NCBI GenBank assembly: GCA_011503125.2
Contig: WWBZ02000010.1
Span: 248,001 to 312,000 of the forward strand
Direction of reading: 5' to 3'
Length of the DNA: 64,000 nucleotides
DNA from: Botryosphaeria dothidea
Taxonomy: Eukaryota > Ascomycota > Dothideomycetes > Botryosphaeriales > Botryosphaeriaceae
Shown: positions 1 through 11,210 of the stretch, piece after piece
How the letters are laid out: the number at the start of each line of letters is the position of its first letter
Numbering within the stretch: position 1 is the first letter of the stretch
Position numbers and translations under genes: made by a program
Notes under the pieces: model-generated
The model's database searches: none
Seen by the model: only the letters and a program-made list of their open reading frames with translations
What the model was told of the DNA's origin: nothing

Positions 1-1612
1 AGGAAAGCCCTGGCAGAAGAAGCACGGTATACTCTAGGACTATGAAGATAAGCTTACTATATTTAAGTCCCACTACTATCGCCGAAACTGTCTTAGGTAA
101 TATAATAGCGGATTCCCAATCTTAGTCTATAACGTCCCTTGCAACGAAGCACCCCTAGATTAGCTAATATAACCAGGAGGAGAAGAAGACCTCTTTATAG
201 GCAATGCAGCACCTATGGGTGACGTACCTTACCGTATTCTTCACCGGTATAGCCAAGCAGCTACTCCGCCAGTCAAATCTAACGAATCCGACTACTCACC
301 TGTTACCTTGGCAGAGCTTGCTTTAGTACCTACACTAGTATAAGCAGAAGCTCCTATTAGCATTAGTGTAGTTGCTATCAACCGATTAGCTATCAGCAAA
401 CGTTACAACCCACGGAACGGCAACGGCATCCAGATCTTCGCCGTATTACTACGCGATATTGAGATTGCACTTAATCCATCAAAGAAACTAAAGCCGAACC
501 TAGTTAATAAGCTTCCAAAGCAGTATCACGAGTTTCTCGACGTCTTTAGCAAAGAACTGTCTAACAAGCTACCTCTACACCGTCCGTACGATTATAAGAT
601 CCCTCTGCAAAAGGATGAAGAAGGCAAGGAGAAATAGCCGCCCTTTGGTCCACTGTATAACATGTCCCATGGCGAACTACTTGTCTTGAAGAAGACCCTC
701 GAAGAGAACCTCTCAAAAGGCTTTATCTAAGTAAGTTTATCACCCGCTGTAGCACTAGTCCTCTTTGCTCGCAAGCCGGGAGGAGGATTACGCTTTTGTG
801 TCGACTACCGCGGACTCAACGAGATCACAGTGAAGAACCGCTACCCATTACCCTTATTCCGTGAGACTCTCGATAAACTATCACGTGCTACAGTATATAC
901 CAAGCTGGATATTATTGCCGCATTCTATAAGCTCCGCGTTGCGAAAGGTGAGGAATGGAAAACAGCCTTCAGAACTCGCTGGGGCCTATACGAATAGCTT
1001 GTTATACCCTTTGGCCTTTCGAATGCCCCAGCCTCATGGCAGCACTATATCAACGACGTTCTACATAACTTACTCGATGTCTGTTATACCGCATATATTA
1101 ACGATATCTTAATCTACAGTAATAATCTTCAGGATTACCGCAAGCATGTTAATTAGGTACTCCAACGACTACGAGACGCTGGCCTCCAGCTGGATATCTC
1201 CAAGTACGAATTCGAGGTCGAGACTGTTAAGTACTTAGGCTTAATTATCGACGCAAAGCACGGTCTACGCATGGACCCAGATAAGGTATTAGTAATCGTT
1301 AATTAGGAGCAGCCTCAATGTATTAAGAATGTCTAATCCTTTCTCGGGTTCTCTAACTTCTATAGACGCTTTATTAAGGACTTCGCGAAGATTATACAAC
1401 CGCTAACTAAGCTTACTACTAAGGCAATAGAGAACAGCAGCTTCAAATAGATAAGCTAAGCAGATGCTGCTTTTAATTAGCTAAAATAAGCCTTTCTTAG
1501 TGCACTAGTACTCAAGCATTTCGACCTAGAAGCCGAACTGTAGCTTATGCTCGAAACTGATATATCTAATTACGTCTTAGCTGGAGTCTTGTCTTAATAC
1601 GACGAGCAGGGA

Positions 1613-1918
1613 GTGCTTCATCCAGTCGCATTCTTCTCACGAAAGCACACACCAGCAGAATATAACTACGAGATATACGACAAAGAGCTCCTTGCCATTA
1701 TCCGTTGTTTTGAAGAATGGAGAGTAGAACTTAAAGGCAATGCAACTGGCTTACCTATCAAGGTTATCACTAACCACAAGAACCTCGAGTACTTTATGAC
1801 ATCCAAACAACTTAGTCGCCGTCAAGCACGCTGGAGCGAGTTTCTCTCACGCTTCGACTTCCAGATCGAGTACACAAAAGGCAAGTATTGCAAACCAGAT
1901 GCCCTCACCAGGAGATAG
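1613..1918 (+). pseudogene. Retroelement RNase H fragment
   Basis: This is the longest uninterrupted piece of the gypsy pol frame (101 codons). It reads as the Ty3-type RNase H that follows reverse transcriptase ([20 protein letters not shown] and [13 protein letters not shown]). It is preceded and followed in the same frame by TAG codons, so it is a surviving segment of the polyprotein and not a separate gene. Confidence 0.85.
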
Positions 1919-2086
1919 CAAGATCTACTACACCCGGACCAGCGCTTCTCTAATCAAACTGTCCTCAAGGCTCATAATCTTTATCGGAATATCCGCTCCA
2001 AATAGTTATATTAAGAACAACCGGCTCCTATCAATTCCGTTACTCCAATTTAGATCTTAACAACATTCCTCGAACGACAAAGCGCG

Positions 2087-2470
2087 ATGGACACTTGCAT
2101 CACGCAAGCTTATAAGGATATAAAGGATAATAAGCTTCAGTCGGTGCTAGAAGCCTTGCAAGGGGGGAAGAAACGCTTGGACGACGTCACATTAGCTGAC
2201 TGCGAAGAATCTAACGGGTTCCTGCTATACGGAGGCAAGATCTGGGTACCAGATACGCCAGCAACGTCAGAAGATAATGAACTAAACCAGTCATTAGCCC
2301 GCCTCGAGTTACTTCGTCAAGCTCATGAATTACTCCTATTAGGATACCTAGGCGTATCAAAGACGTACGAGATCCTCCAACGCCATTACTACTGGCTAAA
2401 GATGCTAGACGACGTTAAGCGCTTCGTGCGCAACTGTTACACCTGTACTCGGATTAAGCCTAATAGATAG
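2087..2470 (+). pseudogene. Retroelement integrase zinc-finger fragment
   Basis: A 127-codon open segment of the same pol frame covers the linker and H2C2-like zinc finger of the gypsy integrase (KTYEILQRHYYWLKMLDDV then CYTCTRIKP). It ends at a TAG just before the integrase catalytic core, which continues in the same frame with further stops. Confidence 0.8.
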
Positions 2471-3698
2471 AAGCCCTTAGGCCTCTTACGACCTCTCCCA
2501 GTCGCGGAGCAACGTAGAAAGCACTACTTAATGGACTTTATCGTCGAACTACTACCTAGTAACCGAACAGGCGCCTAAAACGTACTAGTAACAGTGGATA
2601 GATGTACCAAACGCGTGGCCTTCGAAGCAACGAACAAGATGGATGTAGTAGTAGTAACGGATATCTTTGTACGTAGGATCTTTAGCCAACGAGGTCTACT
2701 GGACTCCCTTATATTAGATAGAGGCACGCAATTCGTCAGCGACTTTTGGCGCACCCTTTGCCAGCGGCTAAGTATCAAGGCTAACTTCTCTACTACCTTC
2801 CATCCTAAGATAGATAGTTAAATAGAACGCATGAACTAGGAGCTAGAGTAGTACTTACGCGCCTTTACGTCCTTTAGACAAGATGACTGGGAAGAACTAC
2901 TACCTCTAGCAGAGTTTGCTATTAATAATCACGAGTCTTCGATAACTCAAATGACACCCTTCTTTACAGATACCGGCACCTACCCACGGATGGGATTTGA
3001 GCTAACAGGCTCGAAAAATGCTAAGCCTATCGAAAGTAAAGCAGCCGCAGCCTACGCCCGTAGGATGGAAGAGATAACCGACTTCTGCAAGGCTCAGATT
3101 ACTGCTGCAAGATCTACCTAAGCCGAATATGCAAACTAGCACCGTCAAGCATCACCTGCGTATACCAAAGGCGACGAAGTCTGGCTCGATATAAGCAATA
3201 TTAAGACCCTCCGGCCTAGCAAGAAACTTGACTACAAATGGGCTAGCCCGTACCAGATATAGCGTATGATTAATCCTCAAGTATATAAACTAATACTACC
3301 TACATCACTAAAGGTCTACCTAGTCTTCTACACCTCGATGCTACGTCCGGCTACTAATAACCCTCTAGAAGGTTAATCTTAACTACCACCTTTACCAGTG
3401 CTTGGTACAGAAGGCGATCCCGAAGCAGAGTAGGTAGTTATAGTAATAGTCGACTGCCGCCCAAACCGCCGCCGCGGCCGATATGAGTACTACGTTTACT
3501 AGAAAGGTTATTTACCTGATTAGTTCACCTGGGAGCCTAAAGAACATTTGATCAACGTATAGGACCTAGTTAAAGAGTTCTATGAACGCTACCCCGAAGC
3601 TCACCACCCTAGTAAAGGATTCCCGCCGCTACGGAAGAAAGGATAGGAGGCTAGAGGACTATTAGCTTGCAGGAGCTGCGCCTAAAGGAGGGGATACT

Positions 3699-3869
3699 GT
3701 AACGGCTGAACGAAGAAGTGGTATTGAGGTAGTGTACGTGATGACGTGTAGGCAGCAGACGCGCGTGCACGCGGTGACGTCACGTACTTCGCAACTTTAT
3801 AGCTCTCGCTTGTACGTAGACTCTCGCACTTTGTGCGACCTCTCTGTAGCAGCATCGAGTCTCATTACA
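3699..3869 (+). repeat. 3' LTR of the gypsy element
   Basis: A purine-rich tract (aaaggagggg) directly precedes TGTAACGGC; the unit ends in ...CATTACA, giving the TG...CA form with TGTAA/TTACA inverted termini, 171 bp. A diverged copy in inverse orientation lies at 11990, which supports the right border. It contains several GTGACG/CGTCA motifs. Confidence 0.75.
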
Positions 3870-3889
3870 CATTTCATTTCATCAATTGC

Positions 3890-5449
3890 CTTCACCAAAA
3901 CGAAAGCTAAAGCTATCCGAGGAGCAAGCTTTAGTTAAATAGATCCTAGACCTAAATCGGCGAGGATTTCCCCCCCAGATAATCGATGTACGAAGAATGG
4001 CAGACTCTTTACTCGCTGCACGTGGCCAAGATCCCTCACCCCAACCAGTTGGTAAGAATTAGGTATCTCGCTTGATCAACAACCAGCCTAAGCTTCAAAC
4101 GAAATGGAATCGAAAGTTCCATTCACAACGCGCCAAATGCGAGGATGCGAACACGATTAAGGCGTGGTTTACACGTATCCAAGAGACGCGTCAGTTGTAC
4201 GGCATTCTCGACGATAATATCTACAATTTTAACGAGACAGGATTTATAATGGGAGTAATTACGACGTCTAAGGTCGTCACAAGCTCCGATTCGATCGGCC
4301 GAGCAATTGCTATGCAACCAGGGAACCGTGAGTAGATAACGGCAATCGAGGGCATTAACGCGTCCGGCTGGGCGATTCCGCCGTTCATCATCCTAGCCGG
4401 GAAGGTACACTAGTCAAACTGGTATTAAGAGCTGCCAGCTGATTGGGTTATTGCTGTAAGCAGAAATGGGTGGACGACTGACCAGCCCGGATTTGAATGG
4501 ATTAAGCACTTCAACACGCACACAGAGTCTTACACAAAGGGAACATACCGTTTGTTCATCCTCGATAGCCACAGCAGCCATGCAACGCCCGAATTCGACC
4601 AGTATTGTATGGCGAACAATATTATCACGCTCTACATACCTCCACATACATCACATCTCCTCCAGCCGCTTGATGTAAGCTACTTCTCCCCTCTCAAGCG
4701 CTCGTACGGTCATGAGGTTCATAAAAATGTCCGCCAAGAAATCCATCATATTAATAAGGATGACTTCCTTTCTATATACTCGAAGGTACGCCCATCAGTC
4801 TTTACGGATAAAAATATCAGAAGCGGTTTCCAGGCCACAGGACTTATACCATACGACCCACAACGCGTCTTATCGTCTCTTACCGTCACCAAAACACCCT
4901 CTCCACCAGGTACGGCGAACGGACAAGCACCTCAATAGACATCAGAAACACCTCATACTTTAGCCCAGCTGGAGCAGCAGACTTGACTCGTACGGGATCT
5001 CATCCAGCGCCAATCCCAGAGCCCAACAAACCAAGCATTTAGCCAACTTATAAAGGGATGTCAGATGGCGATAAATTCAGCTATGATACTTGCAAAGGAG
5101 AATTCGGAGCTTCGTATAGCTAATTAACGGCGAAAATAAAAGCAGCAATACCGACGAAGATATATTACACAGAAAGGCGTTCTACAGGCCCAGCAGGGGC
5201 AGTTCTTAGTTCAAGGGATAGAAAATAGGGAAGAAGAGGCTGATCAACTGGAGGTGGCGACTGTACGACAACGTACGCCGCCGACGTGCAGTAACTACCA
5301 TTTATAAGGCCATACCATTCCCCGATGCGCCGGGGTTTAGCGAGTAGTTAGATAGGAATTTCAACTGAATTTAAGGCGTTGTGATGGAATATTTGCGCGA
5401 GGATGCGTCCTAGGTTTGGTGGGGTGCGCAGCTCACTGGTGAAACACGT
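3890..5449 (+). mobile_element. Fot1/Pogo-like transposon, 5' truncated, degenerate
   Basis: The frame encodes a Pogo/Fot1 DDE transposase: the end of the CENP-B-like DNA-binding part near 4020-4100, then catalytic motifs NFNETGF (4234-4254), LDSHSSHATPEFDQY (first D of the second motif) and PPHTSHLLQPLDVSYFSPLK. Stops interrupt it at several points. The right terminal inverted repeat is actggtgaaacacgt, followed by TA. The left part is missing: sequence similarity to the complete copy at 59101-60900 begins only around 3896, immediately after the gypsy LTR, so the retroelement inserted in or replaced the 5' end. Confidence 0.85.
4552..4938 (+). pseudogene. Fot1/Pogo transposase, catalytic fragment
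   Basis: The longest intact piece of the transposase frame (128 codons) spans the DxS-H box (LDSHSSH), the TLYIPPHTSHLLQPLD box typical of DDE_1 transposases, and the C-terminal AFxATGLxPxxP-like end (FQATGLIPYDPQRVLSSL). It terminates at a TAG after a Gln/Pro-rich tail; the element continues as non-coding sequence to its terminal repeat. Confidence 0.85.
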
Positions 5450-5680
5450 TATTGGATAGTATATTAGCTTAGTCATTCATTCTGAGACGTCTTGGGGATC
5501 AACACCACGAGCGCCTTGGCAACGAGGCAATCAAGTCATTCATTCATCGATTCCGACCGATCAAGCGCAAATTCCATCAGATTTCAATGGCAGCTGTGTT
5601 TTAAATCGGTCCCTCATTGGAACCCCTTTAAGAGTTTCTCCCTCCGCATTAAGCCACGAAAACAGCCATACATCCTCAAA
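5450..5680. other. Unassigned AT/GC-mixed spacer
   Basis: The stretch lies between the Fot1-like element and the LTR fragment. No convincing coding frame or repeat partner was found by eye. Confidence 0.4.
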
Positions 5681-5791
5681 TGTTGAATAATTGATGAACG
5701 ATGATGTGTCATTGATGATGGCGTGAATAGTGAGAGGGTGGGTAACCCGCTCGCCTCTTATACGAATGATTATAGCTAAGCTATGTGATGA
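5681..5791 (+). repeat. LTR fragment, same family as 19826 and 29067
   Basis: It starts TGTTGAATAATTGATGAAC and follows the 148-bp LTR consensus (ATGATGGCGTGAAT..., GGTAACCCGCTCGCCTCTTAT..., TAGCTAAGCTATGTG). It then breaks off at a TGA-repeat belonging to the next repeat. The CACGTGAT...CAACA end is missing. Confidence 0.65.
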
Positions 5792-5935
5792 TGATGATGA
5801 TGATGATGATTCATATACCCGTCGGCCTCAGTAGACCATAGGGACAAGTAACGCTAATCGACGCTAATCTACACTGGAGTCCCGGTTCATTCAAAGCCCA
5901 GCACGCTGAATGCAAAGAAATCATTGCTCCCTCCT
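5789..5935 (-). repeat. LINE/SINE-like 3' end with (ATC)n tail, copy 1
   Basis: About 145 bp (TGA microsatellite, then ttcatatacccgtcggcctc, agtagaccatagggacaag, ggttcattcaaagcccagca) recurs at 58504-58645 in the same orientation. Read on the minus strand it ends in (ATC)n, like the simple-repeat tails of the LINEs elsewhere in this window, so it is probably a 5'-truncated non-LTR element of another family. Confidence 0.55.
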
Positions 5936-6909
5936 GTTCATCAATCTGAGAATAGACATAAAAAGGCACTAACAGATAACACTAAACGAAACGCAAGGGG
6001 GAAAAAAACGAAGGAAATGTGAAAGTAGAGCCATCCTCCCTACACCCCTCATACCATGGCCTTCGAGACCACTTCCCAAGTGTTGTCAGTCCCTGTAGCG
6101 GCGTGACGGCTGATTGGAGAAGGGGTAAACTTGCTTTGAGAAGGATTAAGCTCTCAGTCTTTGGAAAGGTGATGAAAGATGAAATGTTCTGCACATGTGT
6201 AGAACGAGCACTCGCGCACACAGACCTTCTCTCGATCACGTGAGTAAGTCCCTGGCATGCATGATAGTATCGCAATGCATGCGACAGGCATACGACAAGG
6301 GTGCGATCCTAAGACGAGTGGCTGATGAGTGGCTAACGAGTGTCTACCGTCTCTTGGGACGTCTTCCAACTCCTCAACATATTCTTTCTTCCCATCATAA
6401 CCTTCTTATGACCTCTCCACAGGTTTCTCACGAGGTTCCGCGTCGTCTGAAAACAATCTTCCATTATGCAGCTACCCCGAAAGCGAGACAGGATGTCTCT
6501 CAGCCTCCATAAAGCCTTACAGAAGTGTAAGGAGACTGCCGAAAGCATACAGGGCCAACTGGTCCAACCGCGACGAGACGAAAAGCGTCTGGACGAGGCT
6601 GCCAACCTTATAGGTCGGAAAGACGATGCTGTGTATGGACGCTACCTAAGGCAAGTGGAGCGCATTGGCGATACTGGGCTCGTGTTGTTCGTGGCTCCCG
6701 CGCTGGGCAAATCCGCTCTACACAACATGAGAAACGAAATCAAGACCTAACCCCCGCGGGAACTCAAGAAATGCGGATACACATCTCCGGCTCTTAGCGG
6801 TCTCCATGCTCTTCCGTTTTTGATGCGTCTGTGATGGAAAATGTAATACCGAGGAGTAGAGAGTGACTGAGGCAGGAATCAATGTGATGCCTAACAAGGT
6901 GGCAAGATA
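5936..6909. other. Non-coding or heavily decayed stretch
   Basis: Only short ORFs (under 110 codons) on both strands, none with a recognisable domain. The frames 6195-6512 (+), 6466-6750 (+) and 6333-6605 (-) overlap each other and none stands out. Confidence 0.4.
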
Positions 6910-7075
6910 GTCGGACAAGTTCCTAAGCTAAAGAAGAAAAGAGAAAGGAAAGGGCAAGGGGAAAAGTTTCTTATATACCCGGTGATGTGGCTAGTGCATA
7001 GGCAGCAGCCAGAACTAGGCAGAAACCGAAGGGTGGTAAGTAAAGAGGCGAGGTGAATGTAGCAAGTATCAGCCA
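6910..7075 (+). repeat. Degenerate LTR fragment of the GTTCCTAAGCTAAA family
   Basis: It contains agttcctaagctaaagaaga, shared with the LTRs at 12662 and 15242, followed by the same purine-rich stretch, a TTATATACCC box and a GGCAGCAGCC/GAGGTGAATG part that matches 12662-12849. The TGTCACGA and TCGTGACA ends are not seen here. Confidence 0.5.
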
Positions 7076-7735
7076 AAACAATTCGACTAACGTATCAGGA
7101 CTAATATATTAGTGTGGCAGATCAGGTTACAGCTAATCTCAATTTCCATCACCTCTTTTCCGCAAAATCCTCTCCAATACATGTCATAAGATCGTGCTTT
7201 GAAACGCATGAACATACTCATCATAGTCGTCATCTCCCGAACCATGCTTTCCAAAACCGTGTGCATACGCCAACAGTCAATCCATCAAGTCCTCTCCTGC
7301 AATCTGAAACGTCCAGCACACATCTACAACGTCATCGTCCTCGGCTAGCAGAACATCGATGTCGTAGGTCTTTTTTGCCTGTCTGCAGTGCGCTTAGGTA
7401 TTGATGTGTTACTCGAACAGCGAATGACTGGTTCGGATCGCTTCGCTGTATGGTGGTAAAGTGGATAAGGTATATGACCTGAACCCTCAAGTGGTTTGGC
7501 TGGATGGGGGATACCGAGGAAGGAATCAATATCGAGCCTAAGGAAGCAATAAGTGTTGCCTAAAAAACAAGGGAATTCTGCTTGCCCGACCGCTCGCGCA
7601 CTGACTAACTACCTGGTCTGTAGACCGAATACTTTCTAAGGCGAGCCCTGCAAGCAACTGGATGCGCTTAATTATACTTCATAACACTTTCCCAAGCCCC
7701 CCCTCTTCCCTACCACACGTATACTTCTCTCATAA
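7076..7735. other. Downstream flank of pms1
   Basis: No credible gene. It contains ataccgaggaaggaatcaat, resembling ataccgaggagtagagag near 6847, which hints at further LTR-derived debris. Confidence 0.35.
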
Positions 7736-10700
7736 TCACACCTTTTCCTTCCTGTTTTCCTCCATAAAACCATCCCAATCCGTTTTCTTCCTCCCCTCCC
7801 CCAACCCTACAACCCCATCACCTTCCCTCCACTCCTCCCACTCTGCCAAGCTTGCTAAATACCGCATCGTCGGCCGTCCATGCGGACAGTTCCACGGTTT
7901 ATCAATCTCGCCCATTTTCTCGACGATCCCCTTCATTTGGCGCTTCGTTAGCGTCTTGCCAATCATAACGCTGCTCCGACACGCCCGCATCGCCAGCATG
8001 CGCTGCACTTTTTCCGGCCGCGGGATACTATTGGCTTGCTCCGGAGACAATGAGCTCTCGTTCAGCAACACGATTAGCTCTTCCAGATCCGAGACGGTGA
8101 AGGTCATTTCCTTGCTAACGGGTAGGCCGAGCAGCCGGCAGCGCTTGCCGACGGGGACCTCGCCACTGGTATTAGTGGCCAGTTGGAAGCCGTTGGCTGC
8201 GAAGGCGGAGGGGTAAGACAAGATGATCTCTTCTTCGACGGCGGTAAGGTCGAGCGGGTGAGGATGGACGAGGGGTTGAGGAGCGATGATAGTGGTGTTT
8301 GTAAGGCGTTCGAAATTGATTTTCTCATCCGAGGCGTGCTGGTCGATAATAAAGAGCTCGTCTGAATTTGATAATGTGGAAGGTGTTGAGCTGGAGTCTT
8401 TGTTGGAAGCGGGCCGGACAGCAAGAATAAAGCCCAGGTTGAATTGACCAATGATGCGCATGCGACCAAAGTCGGACTTTGACACGGTCAGGGATAACCG
8501 TTCTTCGAACGATTGATCAACGGTCGTGCTCAATAGGCTGCTGCCTTTGTATTCCTTCGCACTAGCTTGAAGCTGTTTATTAAACGGAGAGACCATCTGT
8601 TCGATCTTTGAAGGAGATGTGTGAATAGTTTGGATCAATCTTGCGGTTGAGTTTTTCTTGACTTTTCCCTTCAGGATGTTACTGGTGCGTTCAAGATTGT
8701 CCTGTGCTAGCCGAGCTGCGTTCTCTGCTTTTGCAATAAGTTCAGCCACACGGGCGTCTTCGCGCGCTTTGTTCTTGTTGTCATCCAGATACTCATCCTC
8801 CAAATCTTCGACTTGCGGGACGAACAGCGGCGACTCGGCTCGGGGCAGCTGATTGACATCCATCTTTTTATGCCTTGCAGTTTCGGCATTTTTTCCTTCT
8901 AGTAGGGCCTCGTCTGGTTCTTCTTCTGCAGCGTTGAACCCTCTAGATACCGAGTCGGTACCCTTCTTAGAAGCCGCCTTATCGGAACCAAGCGCATCGG
9001 AGCCATCCTCAATCTCATTCCTATCTTCCTCAATTTGCGTCCCCAGAGCTGTAAACATTCGAAGACTGCTCACAAATCTAGGCATCTTCCCTAGAGAGGG
9101 TAGAGTGCCTCCATTCAAGTCGTACTTCGGAGTATGGATTCGGCGACGTTTCGCCTTAGGTCTACCAAAGCTCATAGTTGTTGTCTGGTTACCGATAGTG
9201 ATATTTGCTGTTTCTTCTGACGCGCGCTTCGGCCTCATCCGGTCAAAGGCATCCTGGACTGGACCAGGGAAGCTCTTCTTGGAGGAACTTATCATAGCTG
9301 CTATGCTTGGTTCTTGATATCCTTCTTCTGCTGATTCTGATGACCTCTTCTGCCGCTCTTGATGCGCTGCTTTCTTTCGTAAGCTCGAGATGCGGTCGTT
9401 AAAGTCTTGCACGGCCCGGGAAATGACAGGGCTCTGGGGCAGAGACGAGGGCTCGCCTTGCATTTCGTCGTCCTTTTCTCCGATCGCTTCTGCTTGTGCT
9501 TTAGTAGTTTCATTTTGGAACGATAGCATCAGCTCTTGTTTCTGAGCCATCTCGTCGCTCTTCTTTCTTGTCGGGGCCTGCGGTAATAGGCTCCGGCTCG
9601 TCACATCTCTGCTAGTAGACTTTCGAATCAAGCCTGCGGGAGTGCGTTCTGCCTTTTGCGAGGCCGGAGTTCCCGATGAGCTATCAGCTCCTTCCTTCTC
9701 TTTATTGCTGACAGGTGCAGGCGATTGATCATTTCCGCCTTTTTCCGGAGCGTTTGGTGACTGTCTCATAAAGTTCAATGGCTTGGATTGATTGAGCTTC
9801 TTTGCGCCTGACTGTGCCTGCGGAACGCTCTGGTTTTGTTCCTCGAACAACTGAATTAGCGCATCCTTCAACGCCTCTAGTAATGCAGTCTGATCATGCA
9901 GCATAATTGTCCGTTTGTCCGGTGAGACGTTTACGTCATATGCGTTGGTATCCAGAATCAAATTCGCGAAGATGAACGGAGATTGTGTGACATTATAGGA
10001 CTTGTAGACTTCGTTGATGACTTTTGAGACTTGTGGCAAAGCGCAGGGTCGCGAGTTGACGAAGAACATCTGGCGGTCTGGTGTCTGTCTTCCTTCGCCA
10101 ACGACAGGACGAGAAACATGGCCCTGGATCTGAACTTTTCGCGATTCTCTGTCTTCCTGGGTGCTCTGATGCTTCGCGTTTTGGCCGGGCAAGGTAGTTG
10201 GCGTCATTTCTAGCTTTAACTCGAGGGGAATTAGAGCCAGAAGGGTCTTGGAGCTGTAGACATTGGCGATGTTTTCTCGGGTCGTTGGGTTCGCCGTCGT
10301 GGAAAACACGGCGACCTTCTTCCTGCCAGTTAGTTAGCAGCGCACCAAAGCTATATCTTGATTTCCTTACCCTCTGGCCGGCTGATTGCTCACTGCAAAC
10401 CTGACGCCAACGCTGATACATGCATACGCGTGCAGCAGGTTTAGGACCTTCCCATATTCTCTCTTGATATTCTTGTCCAACTCCCGTCTTCTTACCGGTA
10501 AGCTGTTGAACAGATTCTTCACCGCGACCGTCGTGCCCTTCTGACTCGCTACAAAAGACGTTCCTTTCAGCTTCCCAGAAGTCTCAAAGTCAAGACGCGT
10601 GCCTTTCGGGCCATCGCTGGCGCGGGCGGTAAGAATGTGCAAGTGGGAGAGGGCGCAGAGGGAAGACAGGGCTTCGCCGCGAAATCCAAACGTTGTGAGC

Positions 10701-11129
10701 GAGGATAGATCATCGTAGGTCGAGATTTTGGAAGTATAATGTTTCAGGGCCACAAAACACTGTTAGTAATGAGGAGCGGGTGTTTTTGCTAGAGTTTGCT
10801 CACCGATGGTTTCGTGGTCGGCCGGCGCAATGCCGTGGCCGTTGTCTTGCACCTCAATCGAGTCCAGTCCGCTGTTCTTAAACCGCACATCTGTCGCATG
10901 GTTAGATTAAAAAACATACCTCAAATTCGCGCTCGACTTGCCTATCGAAGTGGCACCGGCATCCAAGCTATTCTCGACCAGCTCTTTGACAACGGAGCAG
11001 AGGTCGACGATAACTTGTCCAGACTGGATTTGGTGTATCTGGAGAAGCGGAGGTCAGTAGGGGCGCTTGAGATGCATTGCGACGCGCGTGGCTCACAGAG
11101 CGGCCTTCGATGGCCTTGATGGTCGCCAT
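7736..11129 (-). CDS. pms1: DNA mismatch repair MutL-alpha endonuclease subunit (Pms1/PMS2 type)
   Basis: Five exons on the minus strand: 11129-11097, 11038-10942, 10890-10804, 10749-10371 and 10322-7736. They sum to 3183 nt, 1060 residues plus stop. The N-terminal GHKL ATPase shows the start [34 protein letters not shown] and [12 protein letters not shown] long Ser/charged linker follows. The C-terminal dimerisation/endonuclease domain shows [12 protein letters not shown] (metal-binding DQHA-x2-E-x4-E), [11 protein letters not shown] and CPHGRP. These mark the nuclease-competent Pms1/PMS2 branch, which pairs with Mlh1 in nuclear mismatch repair. Intron 2 is GC-AG. Intron 3 (10750-10803) has GTGAGC and a TACTAAC branch point but ends in GG instead of AG, although the conserved protein ([12 protein letters not shown]) and total frame require that junction. 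The gene may therefore be mis-spliced. The alternative acceptor ACAG at 10760 shifts the frame to an early stop. Confidence 0.93.
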
Positions 11130-11170
11130 TTCAGCCCATGGTGGTGACGGAGTTCGGCGAGGTTCGCGGG

Positions 11171-11210
11171 TGACGCGGTGACGCGGTGACGCGACGACGC
11201 GATGACCCGA
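11171..11210 (-). promoter_or_regulatory. 8-bp tandem repeat with ACGCG cores upstream of pms1
   Basis: Five consecutive 8-bp units (TGACGCGG, TGACGCGG, TGACGCGA, CGACGCGA, TGACCCGA) lie 42-81 bp upstream of the pms1 start codon. The cores resemble MluI cell-cycle box (ACGCGT-like) sites that drive S-phase DNA repair genes in yeasts. The regulatory role is inferred. Confidence 0.35.

Larger units (their letters stand above)
1..3869 (+). mobile_element. Ty3/gypsy chromovirus, 5' truncated by window edge, RIP-degraded
   Basis: One reading frame with many in-frame TAG/TAA codons carries the pol domains in gypsy order. Reverse transcriptase is at about 600-1500 (motifs such as [11 protein letters not shown] and [15 protein letters not shown]). 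RNase H is at about 1590-1915. An H2C2-type integrase zinc finger is at about 2290-2460 and the integrase core at about 2510-3000 (LDRGTQFVSDF). A C-terminal chromodomain-like segment is at about 3430-3600 (KGYLPD and FTWEPKEHL around stops). The RT-RNaseH-integrase order excludes Copia, and the chromodomain marks the chromovirus branch. The stops fall mostly where Gln or Trp is expected, as RIP would produce. The 3' LTR follows at 3699. Gag and the 5' LTR lie left of the window or are lost. Not functional. Confidence 0.92.

Noticed and set aside
7662..8216. 184-codon plus-strand ORF
   Set aside because: Lies antisense to the conserved Pms1 C-terminal domain; it is a shadow frame.
8853..9317. 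154-codon plus-strand ORF
   Set aside because: Antisense to the Pms1 linker, no domain; shadow frame.
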